Assembly (NCBI RefSeq): GCF_007997295.1
Contig: NZ_VORY01000010.1
Span: forward strand, 42,018-106,017
Reading direction: 5' to 3'
Source of the DNA: Gillisia hiemivivida
GTDB taxonomy: Bacteria; Bacteroidota; Bacteroidia; Flavobacteriales; Flavobacteriaceae
DNA length: 64,000 nucleotides
The notes beneath the pieces are model-generated. The model was not told where the DNA came from and made no database searches. It worked only from the letters and a program-made list of their open reading frames with translations. The translations under genes and the position numbers were made by a program. Within the stretch, counting starts at the first letter, position 1, and each line of letters starts with the position of its first letter. Positions 16,658 through 26,688 of this stretch are shown here, piece by piece.

Positions 16658-17632
16658 TTAAGAAATTAATTTTACGGCATCTTTTGCAAAATAGCTTGCT
16701 ATCATATTGGCTCCTGCACGTTTAATTGCAGTTAATTGCTCCATCATCACAGCATCATGATCTAACCAGCCTTTTTCTGAAGCAGCTTTTATCATTGCAT
16801 ACTCTCCACTAACCTGATACACTGCTACTGGAACTGTCACTGCGTTTTTAATTTCACGAACAATATCCAAATAACACAGTCCTGGTTTCACCATTACTAT
16901 ATCTGCACCCTCTTCAATATCCATCAAGGTTTCACGAATAGCTTCTTCCCTGTTTGCCGGATCCATCTGATAGGTTTTTTTGTCTCCAAATCCTGGAGCA
17001 GAATCTAGTGCATCGCGAAAAGGCCCGTAAAATGCAGAAGCATATTTTGCAGAGTAGCTTATAATTCCCGTGTCATGAAAACCTTCATCTTCCAATAATG
17101 TTCTAATTTCGAAGATCCTTCCATCCATCATATCGCTGGGCGCAACAAAATCGGCACCTGCTATGGCGTGCGAAAGTGACATTTCAGCTAAAATTGCGGT
17201 GGTGTCATCATTCAATATTTTTCCATCGGCAACTACTCCATCATGACCAAAAGAAGAATAAGGATCTAAAGCGATATCTGTCATTACCAACATTTCAGGA
17301 ACGGCATTTTTCACAGTTTTAATCGCTCGTTGCATTAAACCCTCAGCATTTAAAGCTTCGGTTCCTGCATTATCTTTTAAACTGTCCGGCACCTTTACAA
17401 ATAGCAACACCGATTTAAGTCCCAGTTTCCAAAGCTCTTTCACTTCCTTTTCCAACAAATCCAAACTGAATCTATAATAGTTAGGCATAGATGCGATCTC
17501 TTCCTTCACGCCCTTCCCTTCAACTACAAATAATGGCACTAAAAAATCGTTTGGAGAGATTATATTTTCTCTAACCAATGATCTAATAGTTTCGTTGGTT
17601 CTAAGTCTTCTATTTCTTCTTAATGGATACAT
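16658..17632 (-). CDS. hemB: Delta-aminolevulinic acid dehydratase (porphobilinogen synthase)
   Basis: Condenses two 5-aminolevulinates to porphobilinogen, the second committed heme step. From ATG 17632 it is 324 residues, normal for HemB; the eight-codon extension to a TTG at 17656 is unlikely. The start MYPLRRNRRLRTN is typical. The Schiff-base lysines lie in FVAPSDMMDGR...YSAKYASAFYGPFRDA and DIVMVKPG. The metal-site segment reads MTDIALDPYSSFGHDG, with Asp in place of the three Cys of zinc enzymes, so this is the non-zinc (magnesium-type) form. It stands about 5 kb away from the hemA-F operon, on the same strand. Confidence 0.96.
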   Translation of the reverse strand: MYPLRRNRRLRTNETIRSLVRENIISPNDFLVPLFVVEGKGVKEEIASMPNYYRFSLDLLEKEVKELWKLGLKSVLLFVKVPDSLKDNAGTEALNAEGLMQRAIKTVKNAVPEMLVMTDIALDPYSSFGHDGVVADGKILNDDTTAILAEMSLSHAIAGADFVAPSDMMDGRIFEIRTLLEDEGFHDTGIISYSAKYASAFYGPFRDALDSAPGFGDKKTYQMDPANREEAIRETLMDIEEGADIVMVKPGLCYLDIVREIKNAVTVPVAVYQVSGEYAMIKAASEKGWLDHDAVMMEQLTAIKRAGANMIASYFAKDAVKLIS

Positions 17633-17724
17633 AGGAATTAACTTTTTATTAATCAACTCAAGGTAGTAACGAATTTATGGCAACTAGTTACTTTCAAAAT
17701 CTACGGCACGTTAGTTCGCATTTG

Positions 17725-17732
17725 CAAATATA
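17725..17732 (-). promoter_or_regulatory. -7 promoter element of hemB
   Basis: TATATTTG on the minus strand matches TAnnTTTG, 92 bases before the hemB ATG, in the 230-base divergent gap with the ABC transporter genes. A good -33 partner was not found. Confidence 0.35.
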
Positions 17733-17862
17733 AAGCATGCTTAAGAATTTCTTGGTATATAGCTATCGGGATTATATTTTCGAATATTTGGTTAAAATTG
17801 TAACGTAACTGCTTATTAGTTACTAATAGGTTTAAAGATAAAACTCAGCTAATCTACCAACT

Positions 17863-18738
17863 ATGCTTTCCATTAAAAACTTGAATAAAACGTATCCCAA
17901 CGGAACAAAGGCACTTAACAATGTTAATTTAGAAATAGATAAGGGAATGTTTGGCTTATTAGGCCCAAATGGCGCCGGTAAATCTACTTTAATGCGAACA
18001 ATTGCCACATTGCAACTCAGTGATACTGGCAGTATTGAATTTGATGGGATAGACGTTTTTAGTGAGCCAGAAGAACTTCGGAAAGTATTGGGGTACTTAC
18101 CTCAAGATTTCGGAGTGTACCCAAAAGTTTCAGCAGAAATGATGTTGAATCATATCGCAAAAATCAAAGGAATTCATAATAAGTCTGATAGAACTGCTTA
18201 TGTAGCAGATCTATTGAATAAGGTGAATCTATATAAATTCAGAAAAAGAAATTTAGGTGATTATTCGGGAGGAATGCGTCAAAGGTTCGGAATTGCCCAA
18301 GCCTTGATTGGAAATCCGAAATTGATAATTGTAGATGAGCCTACAGCAGGATTAGATCCTATGGAGCGTAATCGTTTCCATAATTTATTGAGTGAGTTAG
18401 GGGAAGATGCAGTAGTTATTTTATCTACCCATATTGTAGACGATGTTGTTAATTTATGTACCAATATGGCAGTTTTCAATGAAGGTTCTGTAGTGGTTCA
18501 AGGACATCCTCTGGAATTGACAAATTCGCTGAATGGGCGGATTTTCAGAAAGAAAATAGATAAAGAAGAATTAGAAAAATATCAGGAAGAATACAGTGTG
18601 TTATCTGCTTATTTAAGAAGCGGGCAGTTAAATGTGAATGTTTATAGTGAATCACAGCCTGGGGATGGTTTTGAAGTAGTGAATAATACTTTAGAAGATT
18701 TTTATTTCTATAGCATCAACCAACCTCAAACTGTATAA
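17863..18738 (+). CDS. ABC transporter ATP-binding protein
   Basis: A 291-residue ATPase of the ABC-2 type (DrrA/CcmA-like). Walker A is LLGPNGAGKSTLMRT (residues about 32-46), the Q-loop lies in LGYLPQDFGVYP, the signature is YSGGMRQRFGIAQAL, and Walker B is LIIVDEPTAGLDP, followed by the H-loop STHIVDD. A roughly 80-residue C-terminal extension (EGSVVVQGHPLEL onwards) is usual in this subgroup. It is 2 bases upstream of the giant permease-peptidase gene, so the two form one transporter. The substrate is unknown; lipids, peptides or proteins are possible. Confidence 0.93.
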   Translation: MLSIKNLNKTYPNGTKALNNVNLEIDKGMFGLLGPNGAGKSTLMRTIATLQLSDTGSIEFDGIDVFSEPEELRKVLGYLPQDFGVYPKVSAEMMLNHIAKIKGIHNKSDRTAYVADLLNKVNLYKFRKRNLGDYSGGMRQRFGIAQALIGNPKLIIVDEPTAGLDPMERNRFHNLLSELGEDAVVILSTHIVDDVVNLCTNMAVFNEGSVVVQGHPLELTNSLNGRIFRKKIDKEELEKYQEEYSVLSAYLRSGQLNVNVYSESQPGDGFEVVNNTLEDFYFYSINQPQTV

Positions 18739-18740
18739 TT

Positions 18741-21700
18741 ATGAAAGAGATTTACTTATTTGAGCTAAAATATAGAATGCGCAGACCCGCAACCTATATC
18801 TACATATTTATAGCTTTTCTTATTCCACTATTAATCGCGGTATTTGAAAAATCGAACACGGCACAATTCACAAACAGTCCGAATGCCATTATGGGTGTTT
18901 TGGGAGGTATGAGTGTGCTATATCTTTTCTTTTACGCGGCAATAATGGGAGTTGCTGTTTATAGAGACGAAGAGCATAGAACAGCCCAAACCTATTTTAC
19001 ATTTCCTGTTTCAGAAAAGAATTATATTCTGGGTAGATTCTGGGGAAGTTTTACAATAGTTACATTTATGAATATTGCAGCAGTTTTAGGTGCAATGTGC
19101 GGATTTGCGATTGGAATATTTTTAGATAGGCCAGATTATGGAATCTATACATCTTTCAACTTTGCCTCCTATTTTTATCCATTTGTCTACTTGTTAACCT
19201 TTAATGCATTCTTTATTGGAAGTTTATTCTTTGGATTAATGACGTTTTTTAAACGTATGCCTATTTTGTATCTGGGTGGGATCGTGATCTTTATTCTTAC
19301 CATAGTTTCCTCAAGACTTTTGGCAAACTTAGATACCGAATGGTTAAGTGTTTATGTAGATCCTTTTGGAGCTGAAGCACAAAATTTTATAGATAAATAT
19401 TGGTCTGTACACGAACTTAATACTACACAACTCTCTCTTTCTGGTAAGTTTTTAATCAACAGGATGATTTGGTTAGGATTAGCTATTGGTATTTTTGTAT
19501 TCACCTTATTTCGCTTTTCTTACAAAGGCTTTTTGTCTTCAAAAAAGAAGCAAAACACAAAAGAAGATAAAGAAGAATATAAAGCGGGTCATGCAATTGC
19601 AAAAGTGGTTCAGGTATTTAACAGCAAAGCAAGAAGAGAAAATTTATGGTCTCTAAGTAAAATAGAATTTCTTTCCATAGTAAAGGAAACGGTTTTCATT
19701 ATTTTAATGGTAATCGGTATTGTGATCGCTGGTTTTGTAGCCTATCAATCCAATCAAATATATGGAACACCCTCGATGCCGCTAACCAGATATATGGTCG
19801 CTCAGATCGCTGGTGGAATTTCATTGTTCTCTGTGATAATTCTTATCATTTATGCAGGAGAAGCAGTTCATAGAACCAGACAAAATAAAACTTTTGAGTT
19901 TTACGATGCCCTTCCAGTTAGCAATAACACCTTATACCTTTCTAAAATAATTTCACTCATTGGAGTTGCAGTAGTACTAACTGTAATTAGTATAGTGGTT
20001 GGAATTATATATCAAACCTTTAATGGTTATTTCGATTACGAACTGGGGATGTATTTCACATATAATTTTGTCAAGATATTCCCATCTTTTATCATGACAT
20101 TGTTATTGGCATTTTTCATTCATGTATTGGTGAACAATAAGTTTTTAGGACATTTTATAGTGATAGTTATTTATATTGGCTTACCATTACTGTTAACTCT
20201 TGCCTTTAAAACCTCGAACCCATTAGTGATCTTTGGGGGAACTCCAGGAGGATTCTTAAGCGACCTTAATGGATTTGGACATTACTTAGTTGGAGAGTTC
20301 TGGTTGAATGCCTATTGGATCTTACTTACTTGCATATTAGCAGTTATTGGAAAGCTCTTTTGGAACCGAGGCTTTTTCTCGTCAGGGAAGGAGCGTTTAC
20401 TATTAGCAAAACAGCGATTTACAGGAAGGACCATCGCGTACACCTTAGTGTTTTTATTTGCTTTTGCTTCAGTTGGGGCTTATAGCTACTACAACCTGAA
20501 AGTTTTAAATCAGATAGAAGACGGGAATTATGGCGAAAAAGTAAATGCAGATGCTGAAAAGAAATATGGTAAATACATAGGGAAACCTCATATTCAAGTG
20601 ACTGATCTCAAAGCATTTATAGACATTTTCCCTGAAGACAGAAGGATAGAGGCTAAAGGCGAATTCAAAGTGGTTAATAACTTTGATGTGGCCCTAGACA
20701 CGCTTTTAATGGAAGTGAAATTCCCTATAGCAGATACCAGAATTACAAAAGTAGTTTACAATGATGTAGAGCTGAAACCATTTTTGAAGGATACAGTGTA
20801 CCGCCTTTTTATGTACAAATTACCAGAACCTTTACAGCCAAAAGATTCGGCATCGCTAGTAATTGAAACAAAAGCGACCACCAAAGGATTTTCTTCAGAT
20901 ACAGAAACGGCAGTTTTAGGGAATGGAACGTTCTTTAGAGATGCAATCTTCCCAACCTTTCATTATGATCGTGCTTTAAGCGATAATGGAGTTCGGATAA
21001 AGAATGGTTTGAAAAAACTGGATTATTTATATCCCCCAAGAACAGATAGTATTGCGCTTAAAAAGAACCTTTTTAATGAGGACGCAAATTATATGACTTT
21101 TGAAGCCACCCTTAGTACTTCGAAAGGTCAAACGGCAATTGCACCCGGAGTGCTCACTAAAAAATGGGAAGAAAATGACCGCAGTTATTTCAATTATAAA
21201 TTAGAAGGAAAAACAGATTATTTTTTCAGTTTTGTTTCTGCAGAATATGAGGTTAAGAATGATTTTTGGATCGCTCCTAGTGGGAAAAAAGTAGATATTG
21301 AGATCTATCATTCTCCAAAACATAAGAGAAATTTAGATTACTTTATTAAGGGAATTAAAATCTCGTTGGATTATAACTCGAAAAACTTTTTTGAATATCC
21401 ATATTCTGTGATCAGGATTATCGAATTTCCAGCGCATTCTAATTTTGCACAATCATTTGCAACCACCATCCCTTATTCTGAAGACTTTGGTTTTGTAGCA
21501 GATTTCTCTAAGGCCGAAGATTATAACTATGCGTTTAGGGTTACTTCTCATGAAGTAGCTCACCAGTGGTGGGGGCATATTGTAACTCCGAGTAAAACCT
21601 CTGGGGCTAATATTATTTCTGAAACTTTAGCGGAGTATGTTTCACTTATGACCATGAAACAAGAATATGGCGAAAATGGTATTAAATCATTTTTAAAGAA

Positions 21701-22346
21701 TTCTCTGGATAGATACTTATCTAGTAGACAATTCAGTTTCAAACCGGAACGCTCTTTAATAAATGTTGAAACCGGGCAGTATATCTGGTATGAGAAAGGT
21801 TCCATGATCATGTACGACCTTCAAGATGTTATAGGAGAAGATAAAGTAAATGCAGGACTTCGTAGCTTTCTAGAAGAGTTCAAGTATATGGAAAAAGGAT
21901 ATTATGCTACTTCAGAAGATTTATATAGAGCTTTATACAAAGTAACTCCAGACTCCCTAAAATATAAAGTGGATGATGGTTTTAAGGAAATTGTGCTTTA
22001 TGAGAACCGAGTAATTAATGCCAACACCAAAGAACTGAAGACTGGCAAGTGGGAAACTACTTTTACCGTGAATTCTAAAAAGATCTATTATGATGATGCA
22101 GGAAGAGAACGTGAAATAGATAAGAAAAAGAATCTTGTGGATATTGGCTTATTCGGTGAAGACGTGGTAAATGAGGAACAAGTGACAATTAAAGATCCAT
22201 TCTATTTTGAATTGAAATGGTTAGAACCTGGAGATAATAAATTCACGATTATCACCGATAAAAAACCTTTAAAAGCAGGAATAGATCCATATAATAAATT
22301 GATAGATAGAAACTCAGATGATAATTTGAAATCTATTGAAGAATAG
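18741..22346 (+). CDS. ABC-2 permease fused to an M1-family metallopeptidase
   Basis: A 1201-residue fusion. The first ~590 residues hold two ABC-2 permease halves of about six membrane helices each, separated by a charged cytoplasmic linker (SSKKKQNTKEDKEEYK). After the last helix (IAYTLVFLFAFASVGAYSYY) comes an extracytoplasmic M1 aminopeptidase-like domain. The zinc site HEVAH is at residues 937-941, and the third ligand Glu is in SETLAEY about 20 residues later, one residue further than in classic M1 enzymes. The metal ligands are intact, so activity is plausible. Partnered with the ATPase just upstream. The role may be coupling export or retrotransport to trimming of envelope peptides; this is inferred. 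Confidence 0.92.
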   Translation: MKEIYLFELKYRMRRPATYIYIFIAFLIPLLIAVFEKSNTAQFTNSPNAIMGVLGGMSVLYLFFYAAIMGVAVYRDEEHRTAQTYFTFPVSEKNYILGRFWGSFTIVTFMNIAAVLGAMCGFAIGIFLDRPDYGIYTSFNFASYFYPFVYLLTFNAFFIGSLFFGLMTFFKRMPILYLGGIVIFILTIVSSRLLANLDTEWLSVYVDPFGAEAQNFIDKYWSVHELNTTQLSLSGKFLINRMIWLGLAIGIFVFTLFRFSYKGFLSSKKKQNTKEDKEEYKAGHAIAKVVQVFNSKARRENLWSLSKIEFLSIVKETVFIILMVIGIVIAGFVAYQSNQIYGTPSMPLTRYMVAQIAGGISLFSVIILIIYAGEAVHRTRQNKTFEFYDALPVSNNTLYLSKIISLIGVAVVLTVISIVVGIIYQTFNGYFDYELGMYFTYNFVKIFPSFIMTLLLAFFIHVLVNNKFLGHFIVIVIYIGLPLLLTLAFKTSNPLVIFGGTPGGFLSDLNGFGHYLVGEFWLNAYWILLTCILAVIGKLFWNRGFFSSGKERLLLAKQRFTGRTIAYTLVFLFAFASVGAYSYYNLKVLNQIEDGNYGEKVNADAEKKYGKYIGKPHIQVTDLKAFIDIFPEDRRIEAKGEFKVVNNFDVALDTLLMEVKFPIADTRITKVVYNDVELKPFLKDTVYRLFMYKLPEPLQPKDSASLVIETKATTKGFSSDTETAVLGNGTFFRDAIFPTFHYDRALSDNGVRIKNGLKKLDYLYPPRTDSIALKKNLFNEDANYMTFEATLSTSKGQTAIAPGVLTKKWEENDRSYFNYKLEGKTDYFFSFVSAEYEVKNDFWIAPSGKKVDIEIYHSPKHKRNLDYFIKGIKISLDYNSKNFFEYPYSVIRIIEFPAHSNFAQSFATTIPYSEDFGFVADFSKAEDYNYAFRVTSHEVAHQWWGHIVTPSKTSGANIISETLAEYVSLMTMKQEYGENGIKSFLKNSLDRYLSSRQFSFKPERSLINVETGQYIWYEKGSMIMYDLQDVIGEDKVNAGLRSFLEEFKYMEKGYYATSEDLYRALYKVTPDSLKYKVDDGFKEIVLYENRVINANTKELKTGKWETTFTVNSKKIYYDDAGREREIDKKKNLVDIGLFGEDVVNEEQVTIKDPFYFELKWLEPGDNKFTIITDKKPLKAGIDPYNKLIDRNSDDNLKSIEE

Positions 22347-22384
22347 GGAGAAAAAATAAATTTTATGTGATTCTGAAACACGTT

Positions 22385-22565
22385 CAAGATAGCAGCACGA
22401 TTGTTATTTTGAACGCAGTGAAGAATCTCATAGGAGTACTATCATCGTATTATAAAAGAGATCCTTCCTTCGTCAGGATGACAAGTGGAGACTCTAATGT
22501 CATTTGCGAAGTGAAGAATCATTGCATGTAAAAATTAGGTTTCGACTTCGCTCAACCTGACATTC
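22385..22565. repeat. Dispersed repeat R3 (GAAGAATCTC...CGTCAGGATGACA type)
   Basis: Two or more tandem, diverged pieces of the repeat characterised by TTTTGAACGCAGTGAAGAATCTC, GAGATCCTTCCTTCGTCAGG and TTCGACTTCGCTCAACCTGA. Similar runs occur near 11510, 38275 and 50085. It fills most of the 429-base gap between the fusion gene and hemF. Confidence 0.6.
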
Positions 22566-22631
22566 TCATAAATAATACATAATTGAATATGAAACTATCT
22601 GGCCTTTAAAACTTAAATTAGAATAATTCTT

Positions 22632-22680
22632 TAAAGCCTTTCAAGTTTCACTTTTTAAAGTGAAATTGGAAGGCTTTTTT
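22632..22680 (+). terminator. Rho-independent terminator downstream of the ABC/M1 operon
   Basis: A long stem AAAGCCTTTCAAGTTTCACTT / AAGTGAAATTGGAAGGCTTT with one or two mismatches and a TTTTTT tail on the plus strand, about 290 bases after the fusion gene and past the R3 repeat. Confidence 0.75.
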
Positions 22681-22775
22681 GATTTAAATAATGAAGGCTA
22701 TATTTAGATTTGCCCTGATCTTGATAAAATATTTGCTCCCTTCCCCCAGGGAAGGGCTGGGGATGGGTTGTTAGC

Positions 22776-23678
22776 CTATACCCAATCTTTAGGATGTGCT
22801 AGCACCTCTAAAAGTCGCTCTTCTTCACTTCCAGATTCTGGATGATGATCGTATACCCATTGCACATGTGGCGGTAAACTCATTAAAATGCTTTCTATCC
22901 TGCCGTTGGTCTTTAAGCCAAACAAAGTACCCTTATCATGTACTAAATTGAATTCTACATAGCGGCCACGTCTTATCTCCTGCCAATCACTTTGTTCTTT
23001 AGAATATGGGAGTTTTTTTCTTTTTTCAACAATTGGAATATAAGATGCTAAAAAGCTATTTCCCACTTCGGTAACAAAATTGAACCAATCTTCCATGCTC
23101 ATCTTTTCTGAAGCTTTACAATAATCGAAGAATAAACCTCCAATTCCTCGGGCTTCATCCCTATGTGCATTCCAGAAATACTCATCACATTTCTGCTTGT
23201 ATTCAGTATAAAAATCTGGATGATGTGCATCGCAGGCCTTTTTGCAGATCTCATGGAAATGTTTTGCATCTTCATCAAATAAATAATAAGGTGTAAGATC
23301 TTGCCCGCCACCAAACCAACTGTCTATAAGGGTTCCGCTCTTATCGTACATTTCAAAATAACGCCAGTTTGCATGAACTGTAGGCACCATCGGGCTTTTT
23401 GGATGAAGGACTAAACTTAATCCACAGGCGAAAAAATCTACTTCTCCCACCTTAAAATATTGTTGCATTGCAGGAGGAAGTGGGCCATGCACCTGAGAGA
23501 TATTCACTCCGCCTTTCTCGAAAACCCCGCCATTTTCTATAACTCGTGTTCTTCCGCCACCACCTTCTGGGCGATTCCAAAGATCTTCTTTAAACTTTGT
23601 ACCACCATCTACTTCTTCCAATTTGGAAGTAATGGAGTCTTGTAGTTGCTCTATATATTGGAGGAATCTATTTTTCAT
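22776..23678 (-). CDS. hemF: Oxygen-dependent coproporphyrinogen III oxidase
   Basis: Converts coproporphyrinogen III to protoporphyrinogen IX using O2. 300 residues, full length. Family stretches are HPKSPMVPTVHANWRYFE (substrate and metal site), WFGGGQDLTPYYLFDEDAKH, and YVEFNLVHDKGTLFGLKTNG followed by ILMSLPPHVQWVYDH, all highly conserved. It is the last gene of the hemA-C-D-E-orf-F operon, with 6 bases to the preceding orf. An oxygen-dependent enzyme implies aerobic heme synthesis; no hemN is in the window. No clear terminator follows on this strand. Confidence 0.97.
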   Translation of the reverse strand: MKNRFLQYIEQLQDSITSKLEEVDGGTKFKEDLWNRPEGGGGRTRVIENGGVFEKGGVNISQVHGPLPPAMQQYFKVGEVDFFACGLSLVLHPKSPMVPTVHANWRYFEMYDKSGTLIDSWFGGGQDLTPYYLFDEDAKHFHEICKKACDAHHPDFYTEYKQKCDEYFWNAHRDEARGIGGLFFDYCKASEKMSMEDWFNFVTEVGNSFLASYIPIVEKRKKLPYSKEQSDWQEIRRGRYVEFNLVHDKGTLFGLKTNGRIESILMSLPPHVQWVYDHHPESGSEEERLLEVLAHPKDWV

Positions 23679-23684
23679 GCGAAT

Positions 23685-24080
23685 CTATACTAATGCTTTT
23701 GCTTGATTTAATTTCTGAATTAAACTAAACGAAAATGTTTTACTCTCTATTTGTGCTGTTTCGTAAACGGCTATCGTGCTTTTCGCCAAGTGCGATTCAT
23801 GATCTACATCTTCTAAAGGAATTAACTTTAAAAGAAGATCTCCAAATTGTTCGTAATTTGAAAAGTCAAAGTTCAATTGTTTCAATTTGATCAACAATTC
23901 TTCAGAAGACCAAGCTTGAAGATCTGAAATTCTAAAACCTAGCTCTTCAAATAAGAGTCCATTAACCTTTGATCGTTGTTCACTATCATAAAATTCAGGA
24001 ACAAATTCCAAGGCGATCAATTTGCCAATAAGCTCATTGATCTTTTGGTTCTCTTCGTCTTTTAGACCTTTGTTAAGCAT
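23685..24080 (-). CDS. Hypothetical protein inside the heme operon
   Basis: 131 residues, mostly helical, with no signal peptide or membrane helix and no domain I recognise. It lies tightly between hemE (6 bases) and hemF (6 bases), so it is co-expressed with the heme pathway. The sequence is acidic and Leu/Glu-rich (DEENQKINELIGKLIALEFVPEFYDSEQR; EELGFRISDLQAW) and has no Cys. The only His lie in DVDHESHLA, so a His-based heme ligand is possible but not shown. A helper or regulator of porphyrin synthesis is a guess from position. Confidence 0.75.
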   Translation of the reverse strand: MLNKGLKDEENQKINELIGKLIALEFVPEFYDSEQRSKVNGLLFEELGFRISDLQAWSSEELLIKLKQLNFDFSNYEQFGDLLLKLIPLEDVDHESHLAKSTIAVYETAQIESKTFSFSLIQKLNQAKALV

Positions 24081-24086
24081 TATGAA

Positions 24087-25112
24087 TTATTTCGAATATT
24101 CTTTAACCGCATCTACAAAAGCACGGGCATTCTCTACTGGAATATCTGGTAAAATTCCGTGACCTAGATTTACAATATACCTGTCTTTTCCGAATTCATC
24201 GATCATTTGATGAACCATTTTTCTGATCTCTGCAGGTGGCGAATATAATCTTGTAGGATCAAGATTCCCTTGAAGTGTGATCTTTCCTCCAGTTAAATAA
24301 CGTGCATTTCTTGCAGAACAAGTCCAATCTATTCCTAATGCCGAAGCTCCAGATTTAGACATTTCATCTAATGCAAACCAACATCCTTTTCCAAATGCGA
24401 TCACAGGCACTTCATCTTTTAAAGCATCTATAATTTGTTGCATATATTGCCATGAAAAGATTTGATAATCTGTTGGTGACAACATTCCTCCCCAAGAATC
24501 AAAGATCTGCACCGCATCTACCCCAGCAGCAACTTTCGCTTTTAGATAAGCGATGGTAGTGTCGGTTATTTTTTGAAGCAAAATATGTGCAGCAACAGGA
24601 TTTGTGAAACAAAATTTCTTTGCGATATCAAAATTCTTGGAACCTTGGCCTTGTACAGTGTAGCATAAAATAGTCCACGGAGAACCCGCAAAACCTATCA
24701 ACGGCACCTCATCATTCAGCGCTTGCTTGGTCATTTTAATGGCATCCATCACATAACCTAACTCTTCATGTACATTTGGGACAATTACTTTCTCAACATC
24801 TTTGCTGGTACGCACGGGGTTTGGCAACCAAGGCCCAACGCCGGGCTTCATTTCTACCTCAATATTCATAGCTTGAGGAATCACAAGAATATCACTAAAT
24901 AAAATAGCTGCATCTGGACCTACTTGATTTATAGGCATTACAGTGATCTCTGTTGCTAACTCCGGAGTTCTACAACGGGTGAAGAAATCATATTTTTCTT
25001 TTAATTTCATGAAATCTGGTAAATATCTTCCTGCCTGGCGCATCATCCAAACTGGTGGCCTATCTACGGTCTCTCCTTTTAGTGCTCTTAAAAATAAATC
25101 GTTCTTGATCAT
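24087..25112 (-). CDS. hemE: Uroporphyrinogen decarboxylase
   Basis: Removes four carboxylates from uroporphyrinogen III to give coproporphyrinogen III. 341 residues, typical. Near the start, [16 protein letters not shown] is the first family signature and holds the substrate-gripping Arg. The catalytic Asp lies in [33 protein letters not shown] is the second signature, and [13 protein letters not shown] and NLGHGILPD are also conserved. It overlaps hemD by 4 bases (ATGA), so the two are translationally coupled. Confidence 0.98.
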   Translation of the reverse strand: MIKNDLFLRALKGETVDRPPVWMMRQAGRYLPDFMKLKEKYDFFTRCRTPELATEITVMPINQVGPDAAILFSDILVIPQAMNIEVEMKPGVGPWLPNPVRTSKDVEKVIVPNVHEELGYVMDAIKMTKQALNDEVPLIGFAGSPWTILCYTVQGQGSKNFDIAKKFCFTNPVAAHILLQKITDTTIAYLKAKVAAGVDAVQIFDSWGGMLSPTDYQIFSWQYMQQIIDALKDEVPVIAFGKGCWFALDEMSKSGASALGIDWTCSARNARYLTGGKITLQGNLDPTRLYSPPAEIRKMVHQMIDEFGKDRYIVNLGHGILPDIPVENARAFVDAVKEYSK

Positions 25113-25771
25113 TTCTTATATTTTTTAACCGCCTGTACGATCACATTTTCAATACTAGGCTTATTTGCTATAATTATATTTTGAGTATGTTTTTTAGCTT
25201 CGGCTGCAGTGGTAGGGCCAATGCAAAAAGCAACACTCAAATTTAAGTCATTTTTCTTGCAGTAGCTTTGAACGCCACTTGGGCTGAAAAACAGTATGCC
25301 TTCAAAATTTCTATTGAATTTTTTAGGATTCAAAGTAGTGGTATATACTTCTAATTCCTGAATAGAGATATTCTGTTTTTTTAGAAGGTCGGGTAATTCC
25401 TCTCTCCGCTTAGATCCGCAGAGATAAAGAAATTGTTTTTCATTGAATTCATTCACTATCATATGAGCTAATTCTTCAGCAGAATTTGCTGAAGCGACTA
25501 CAGAATATCCATTTTTTTCTATCTCAAGCTTGGTCTTATCACCAACACAATAAATATTAAGTTCCCGGGTTTGAAACTCTGGATATTGAGTAAAGAAACC
25601 TTTTACTCCATTTTGACTCGTAAAAATGAGGTTTCTGGGAATTGGTGCATCTAATGAAGAGTTATCAAAACCAATGTTAATCGCATCATATTCCACAAGG
25701 CCAATTCCGGAATTCAGAATCAATTGTTTCTGATTTTCAGCAAGGATCTTTGTGGAAAGTAAGGTAGCCAT
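25109..25771 (-). CDS. hemD: Uroporphyrinogen-III synthase
   Basis: Cyclises hydroxymethylbilane with ring-D inversion. 220 residues. The family is poorly conserved. The N-terminal [18 protein letters not shown], the [16 protein letters not shown] segment ([17 protein letters not shown]) and the second-domain [10 protein letters not shown]...[13 protein letters not shown] and [13 protein letters not shown] motifs identify it. Position is decisive: it lies between hemC (5 bases) and hemE (4-base overlap). The size is slightly short but normal for Bacteroidetes. Confidence 0.93.
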   Translation of the reverse strand: MATLLSTKILAENQKQLILNSGIGLVEYDAINIGFDNSSLDAPIPRNLIFTSQNGVKGFFTQYPEFQTRELNIYCVGDKTKLEIEKNGYSVVASANSAEELAHMIVNEFNEKQFLYLCGSKRREELPDLLKKQNISIQELEVYTTTLNPKKFNRNFEGILFFSPSGVQSYCKKNDLNLSVAFCIGPTTAAEAKKHTQNIIIANKPSIENVIVQAVKKYKK

Positions 25772-25776
25772 ATTCG

Positions 25777-26688
25777 TTAGTTTAAGGCTTCTTTAATTCC
25801 TTCCATCAACACTCTTCCTCCATTATTCAGCACTTTTAAGGCGCATTCTTTTCCGAAATTAGGTGCGTCTTCAATAGCGATCCTTCTTTCTATAGAAACT
25901 TGTTTTTTTCCATCTAAACTGAATAAGGCTGCTTTAAATGAGATCTCATTTCCTTCAATAGTTGCTAAAGCGCCAATTGGAGCCGTACAGCCACCTTCCA
26001 AAATTTTCAAGAATTCACGTTCCATATGAACACAAATTTCAGATTCTCTATGATTCAGGGATTTTAGTATATCACGTGTTTCTGTGTCGTTTTCCATAGC
26101 AACTACAAGCATGGCGCCTTGAGCTGGCGCTGGAATCATCCAGTCCAGATCTAAAGAGTTTTCTGGAGTTAAATTGATGCGTTCTAGTCCGGCAGCGGCA
26201 AATATGGCGCCGTCCCAGTTGTTGTCTTCCAATTTTTTTAATCTGGTATTTACATTTCCGCGAAGATCTACAGAGCTATGGCTTGGATATTTGTTTAACC
26301 ATTGTGCTTTCCTTCTCAAACTTCCGGTGGCAATAGTTCCTTCAGAATTCAAAAAATCTAGGCCTTTATGGATAAGTATGTCTTTTGAATTTGCTCTTAT
26401 TAAAACAGCGGCTTCCACAATTCCTTTTGGTAATGCAGTCGGCACATCTTTCATAGAGTGAACAGCAATATCAATTTTCCCGGTTAACATGGCAACGTCC
26501 AGAGTTTTTGTGAAAATACCTGAAATGCCCATTTCATATAAAGGCTGATCAAGGTTTAGATCGCCGGTAGATTTTACAGGAAGTAATTCTGTTTTGTGTC
26601 CTAGTTTCTCAAGTGCGGCCTGTACGTTCTTTGCCTGCCAAAGTGCTAATTCACTATCGCGGGTGCCAATTCTAATAACTTTACTCAT
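25777..26688 (-). CDS. hemC: Porphobilinogen deaminase (hydroxymethylbilane synthase)
   Basis: Polymerises four porphobilinogens on a dipyrromethane cofactor. 303 residues. IRIGTRDSELALWQAKNVQ opens the protein. The catalytic Asp lies in IAVHSMKDVPTALP, substrate Args are in TGSLRRKAQWL and LRGNVNTRL, and the cofactor-bearing Cys is in EGGCTAPIGALA near residue 240. It overlaps hemA by a single base and is followed by hemD after 5 bases, in the standard order. Confidence 0.98.
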   Translation of the reverse strand: MSKVIRIGTRDSELALWQAKNVQAALEKLGHKTELLPVKSTGDLNLDQPLYEMGISGIFTKTLDVAMLTGKIDIAVHSMKDVPTALPKGIVEAAVLIRANSKDILIHKGLDFLNSEGTIATGSLRRKAQWLNKYPSHSSVDLRGNVNTRLKKLEDNNWDGAIFAAAGLERINLTPENSLDLDWMIPAPAQGAMLVVAMENDTETRDILKSLNHRESEICVHMEREFLKILEGGCTAPIGALATIEGNEISFKAALFSLDGKKQVSIERRIAIEDAPNFGKECALKVLNNGGRVLMEGIKEALN

